Positions 54,001 to 60,000 of a stretch of DNA of 64,000 bases are shown here, piece after piece. The notes beneath the pieces are model-generated. The model saw only the letters and a list, made by a program, of their open reading frames with translations, did no database searches and was not told the origin of the DNA. Position numbers and translations under genes: made by a program. The stretch's first letter is position 1. The number at the start of each line of letters is the position of its first letter. The stretch covers positions 22,863,157-22,927,156 of the forward strand of contig OZ024858.1 in NCBI GenBank assembly GCA_964017155.1, written 5' to 3'. The stretch is from Oasisia sp. SBJ-2009. Taxonomy: Eukaryota; Annelida; Polychaeta; Sabellida; Siboglinidae.

Positions 54001-57000
54001 ACCAGCTAGACATACTGCATGACTGTCTTTCTTTCCCTGATACGTGGCGCTAGTTTAAAAGGTAGGAAGATTACACCAAGACAGACACCATTTTGGCACC
54101 AAGTCTATATAAACATCTTTTGGGCTCACGCGAACGAAGCAGACACTATACCCCTCCACCAGTCACAACAGTAAGTGTCAATCACATTCACACACCAACT
54201 ACACTCTCAGCCACTACTACATTCACCATCTATTTCTCAAATTATCACACCACTGCAGAACATCAGACGTGGTAATCCATGCAGACTCACAGCGGACTCA
54301 GCATGCATGCCAACGACCCCTCAGGGTGGAGAAAACACATCCACTTGCAGGCTGAGGAAATTGATAAATTATTGATTTTACGTGCGTTAGTCTGCAGACT
54401 ACGGCGGAACGGCGACAGTGACAACTGTCTGATAGTATCAAAGTGTGGTTCATGCAGAGGCGTTAGTTGACAACCAATAAAACAGCTCTTCTAGAATGTT
54501 CTTTCTAATTCACTGGTGCTCGGCTGGAGTATCCAAAGTTCTCTCAATCCTGGGTAGAGGTTCGTCATGTGTCATTTTACGTCTGACTGGTAAACATGGG
54601 TCATATTTGTACAGTCAATATTATCTGGACACCCACGCTTGCAAATTAGCTGGTTTCACTTGAACAAGGCTTACACCATCCCAGTTTAATAGAATAATAG
54701 TTTGTTTAAACAGGTATCATGTTGGGTGACGTACACACATCCAGTTTAGCTTAGTGTCAGATCTGGTTAATCCAGGACATGAAATAGGGAAATGTCAGTA
54801 TGTTTAACAGCCATGATTATGAAGCCTTCCAGAATATCTAGGTAATTAAAGACTAACACTGGATATTAACTAACGCCAATGTTCTGTGAGTCTGATTTGC
54901 TTAGCACTTACGCTACAACAGTATTTGTAATATGACCATTATTTTCCAAGAAAAATTCCCATGTATTGTAATACGTCCATTATTTTCTACGATAAATTCC
55001 CATGTCTTACTATTGTTAACTGTGGACCATACACTTGGCCATTAGCCTTGTTTTATATTATGCACATGTCATAGATATGCATTTTGTGTAAAAATCTGTG
55101 ATCGCAACACAAAGCAATAAAACTTTATTATATTATCCTACAAAGGGAACTTTTTTGCAGTGTTCGATAAAAATATATAATTAAAAATGGTCATCATAAA
55201 AACATCATCATAAAAACCACAACAGGTTGTAAAATAAAAAGGCTATCTACCCACTGTACCCAGTAAAGAATTAACTGCCTAATATTTTAATTGTGGTCGT
55301 TGCATCACTGATAATACAGTATCATGCAATCAAACATAACACAAACACTATTTTACACTAAACACTTGTCTCACCAAAATTCATTGTTGAGTTTATAAAG
55401 TTGGTCATACGACATAACATTAGACCTATATAATGACTTGTATTTGTTGACTATATGTAAAGGGCTTAACATACTCATTGTGAGTCATGACTCAGCTAAC
55501 AGCTAATAGCCCAGCCAACCAAACAACAGTTCTCAATATCAGCCAGAGTAGGTTAACGCTAATTGTTGTCATACTGACAAACAAGTCCACAACATTTGGT
55601 AGGCGGTGATATTAATTAGACTGCTACGGTATAACGCTATTACGTATCAACATATGTATGTATTCAGTATCTTAATGCCCATGAGTGTCACAAGAAGCAT
55701 GCTGTGACCTCAACCACAGCTAAGTGTATTCAGTATCTTAATGCCCATGAGAGTGTCACAAGAAGCATGCTGTGACCTCAACCACAGCTAAGTGTATTCA
55801 GTATCTTAATGCCCACGAGAGTGTCACAAGAAGCATGCTGTGACCTCAACCACAGCTAAGTGTATTCAGTATCTCAATGCCCACGAGAGTGTCACAAGAA
55901 GCATGCTGTGACCTCAACCACAGCTAAGTGTATTCAGTATCTTAATGCCCATGAGAGTGTCACAAGAAGCATGCTGTGACCTCAACCACAGCTAAGTGTA
56001 TTCAGTATCTTAATGCCCATGAGAGTGTCACAAGAAGCATGCTGTGACCTCAACCACAGCTAAGTGTATTCAGTATCTTAATGCCCATGAGAGTGTCACA
56101 AGAAGCATGCTGTGACCTCAACCACAGCTAAGTGTATTCAGTATCTCAATGCCCATGAGAGTGTCACAAGAAGCATGCTGTGACCTCAACCACAGCTAAG
56201 TGTATTCAGTATCTCAATGCCCATGAGAGTGTCACAAGAAGCATGCTGTGACCTCAACCACAGCTAAGCGTGACACTGGGATGACAGACGATTACATCAT
56301 GCATGAGTTCCCTGCAGACGGCCCTTCTACATGAGATGTAGACACAACACAAAATGACCGTCTTCATTGTCACCAAACAGACACGGGTCATGTCAGGCTG
56401 TCACAATGAGGCACTTACATAGTAAATAGTTCAGTCTATTTACTGTTTACTGTATTCAACAACACACCTACACATGCTTTAAAGGGAGACTGGTTGTCTG
56501 TTCGGTTACCCAGAACGAGCCAGCATGGTAAATACTAATTAACAGGTCCCTGAATTGCTCATCTAAAATGTGGGAAACCACAAACTAAACAAACAACAGA
56601 GGGCCTTCAAGCGTCGATTATTAACGGAATCTATGAGACCAAGACGCCTTGCCTCATTTCTTCGCATTCCATTAGTTCAAAAATACAAGTAATTTGGAAC
56701 TAATAGAATGAGCCACGCGGATTTCTAAAAAGGAATGAATGGAGTCTGTAGAAGAAATGGAGGCATCTTGGCACATCATGCTACTTTTCGAATCCAGCAA
56801 CGTGCTATATTTTACATACATTCTTGACCTGCAAAAGTTTTGCTTTGCAGCTGAAGTCTACAACTGAATACATTGATCTGCACTTAACACATCACACTTG
56901 TCAGTGTAAGAGAATGTACATGTACATAGACATTTTACTAGTCACCCACACAAATGCATGTCGCAGTTCAACTGTCAGGTCAGTGGTCTTCCAATGTGAA

Positions 57001-60000
57001 ACTAGCTGCTACCTTAACATGTCTATCCAGTCACAAATCTTATTCATGTCAAAAATGTAGGTAAGGTGTCAATTGCAGTAGTTGGTCAATAAAAAGAACA
57101 TAAATTTGCATAAACTGTAGAATGATTTTGCTGTGGCTGTTAGATCTTGTAACTATTCAAAGTGAATACTTGTGCCAACACCGGGTCAACAAACCTTAAT
57201 TTGTCCGTCACATTTTTTTAACGAGCAAAGAAACTCAACAACATTAATTAAAAAACACATGTATGCCTCTTATTGTCCCAGACTTTCACTCTCATGATCT
57301 TTGTTCAAATACATACCTTGGCAAAAATAAAGTCAGCTACCCAGGGAATATTGTATCTGATAAGTTAAAAAAAAATTCGCACAAATTAACTAGCATGTCA
57401 TAAATGTTTGTTATTTAGAGGTTTGATTGTTTTGCTAACAAATTATCTTAAAGGACAAACAAAGTTAACTTTTACGTGGCATACACCTAATAGAGTTAAT
57501 ATAAAGTAACAATTTCCACATATACTCAATTTTTTAACGCCAGCGGTTTACCAGAAAAATATTTTTTAACACCCAGCCATCCAAATTCTATGCGCTACCC
57601 CATCTTAGACGAAGAATGACGTCACGACGGTGATCGAGGCGCTCTCCACGTAGATTCCCTGCATAGGGTTTGGCTGTTGTCATGAAATGGCTGCAACTCG
57701 GCAACGCGCGTAACATGCTGATGACAGTAAATATAAAGTTGTCTATTATTGTTATCGCTGAAATCATCCCATCAACTGATGATACATGTCTACATCAAAA
57801 CATTTCTCCTCAAAATGGACCGAGCAAAGTGCCAAACAGTACGCCCGCAAATCACCAACGTGAATCCATTGCTTCAATACTACCGGTTGTTTTCAACTAT
57901 TATTGCAACCGTATGCCGAACACGAGGCATAATTACTCAAGTTTACGTCTATAAGCAGCTGCTAGATGTCACGCCAACTGAACGAACTGTCGAAGACTCG
58001 AAGTTGTTGACCCTTAACAGCGTCGCCGGAAGCTGACCGAGATATAGAATGCTGCGCGCTGAATGGCCAAGCCAAATTAACCCTTCACCTATGGCGGCGT
58101 CTAGACCATCATGGATTTTGTTAGAATTTTAGACTTTAACCCATTTTATCCTGAAGCTAGTGCAGACGAGTTGCAGCCAGTTCCTGATCATTTCCTCAAA
58201 TCAATCTGTCAGCATTAAAAAATGACAGCCCTTCATTTAAAATCGACATAACTTTATTATTTCTCAATCAATTTTTAAATGTGATATACCTTTAAAAAGT
58301 AGATAACATAAACTATCAAGTTGCATTGACAAACTCATAGTTTTATCATATATATTTTATGTGGCATATGACAAAACATGCCCAATAAATTCAAACTTAT
58401 GTTGAGGTTTGTCACATTACTTTTCACCATGAAGGAGGCAACATGTCAATGAGCAAGTTGAGTTTATTTTATGCATTACTCTCTGCTGAAAATAAAGGTA
58501 TACAACTTGTCCACATATCTTGGATAATAATCTCACTATGTAAAAATTGTTTGTAATACCCCCACATCAGTCGATTGAATTGCCACCGTGTAGCGCCGCT
58601 GAGCGGAATTATGCAAATTTGTGAAATATTTTCTGTCAACGATGTATAATTTTGTGGCTTATTTCTTGTAACTAATAAAGAAGTACTCTAAAGTAACAAC
58701 GTTGGTCAACATTTCAATGTCACTTTATTGATGAAGTAGTTACTGTCGTTGGAAATAATCTTAACTTTGTTTGGCGCCAAAAAAACGGCGTGGGTGTGGA
58801 GGTGGGCGAAAATGGATGCCGTTGTCGGTCGACCCCACTTCGATTGCTTCAAAGTATGTCTTCACGGTCAAATATCGCATCAAATACCATAACCGTCCAT
58901 CTTATATCGTCTATCCACTTGTCTGCCTTCTTGTCATCAACAGTATGAAGTAAATTAATGGAGTTATCCTTCAAAATACGTCAACATTTAACGATCTTTG
59001 CGACTCGACGCCATCTTTGATTTCACTTTTGCTTGGGGGTGCCCGGTTTGTACGGCAAATACCCAAAAGAACGGCACTGATTGGTTGAAAAATATGGGTT
59101 TCCTAGTGATCCCGATATACTGACGTCATTCGGTGTTAACCAGCCAATGGGATTCCAAAACGTCAGAGTGCGGGGAAGCCGTGCCAAGTGCAAACTACGA
59201 CCAAAATCGTATTCCGGATAAAAAGGGTAACTACGACTAGAATCGTATTCCGGATAAAATGGGTTAAAGTCACATTCTGAGTAAACCGCTGACGTGAAAA
59301 AATTGAGTATATGTGGAAATTGTTACTTTGTATAAACTCTATTAGGTGTATGACACGAAGCCGTAGCCTTTTTTTGTCCTTTAAATGATGAGCCAAAATC
59401 CAACTGAGAATAGACTAGTCATGGGATTCACAGCCCAAATAGTAATCCCATAATTTGTTTAATCTAGGGTCATATGTTGGGACTACTGCAAAATCAGCTC
59501 ATAACAGATATGTCTGCTGCAAGCATATTTTTAGCTATTGCATACTTATTATTCGAAAGACACCTGATTGAACAGTATTAATCTTCCGTTTTAGACCACC
59601 CAGTTTTTATGTGGTTCAAACCACCACATTTCCTACAAGTGGCAAAAATATAATTTAGTCATAATTGTATGCAATTCGGATGGGATGAATGTTCAATTTG
59701 TATTCAAAATTTCGAACATTTTCCCGCTATTTGATTCGAAATTAGCAGCTACATAAACGAATATTGCTCGAATATTTTCCTTCATGTTCTCCACCATAAA
59801 ATCGCTCCCAGGCAATCTTTTACTTTCTGACATACCTATGAATAAGAATACAACCGCCAAACATACATACACACACTAGGTTGCAAAATAAAATCACTAA
59901 CATTAGTTAAACGAATAAACTTCACAAAACAAACTCGCGTAAAACTCACCGGCAACGAGGTATCATCACAGTTGGTGGCGGCTATGCATAGCTTACCTTA

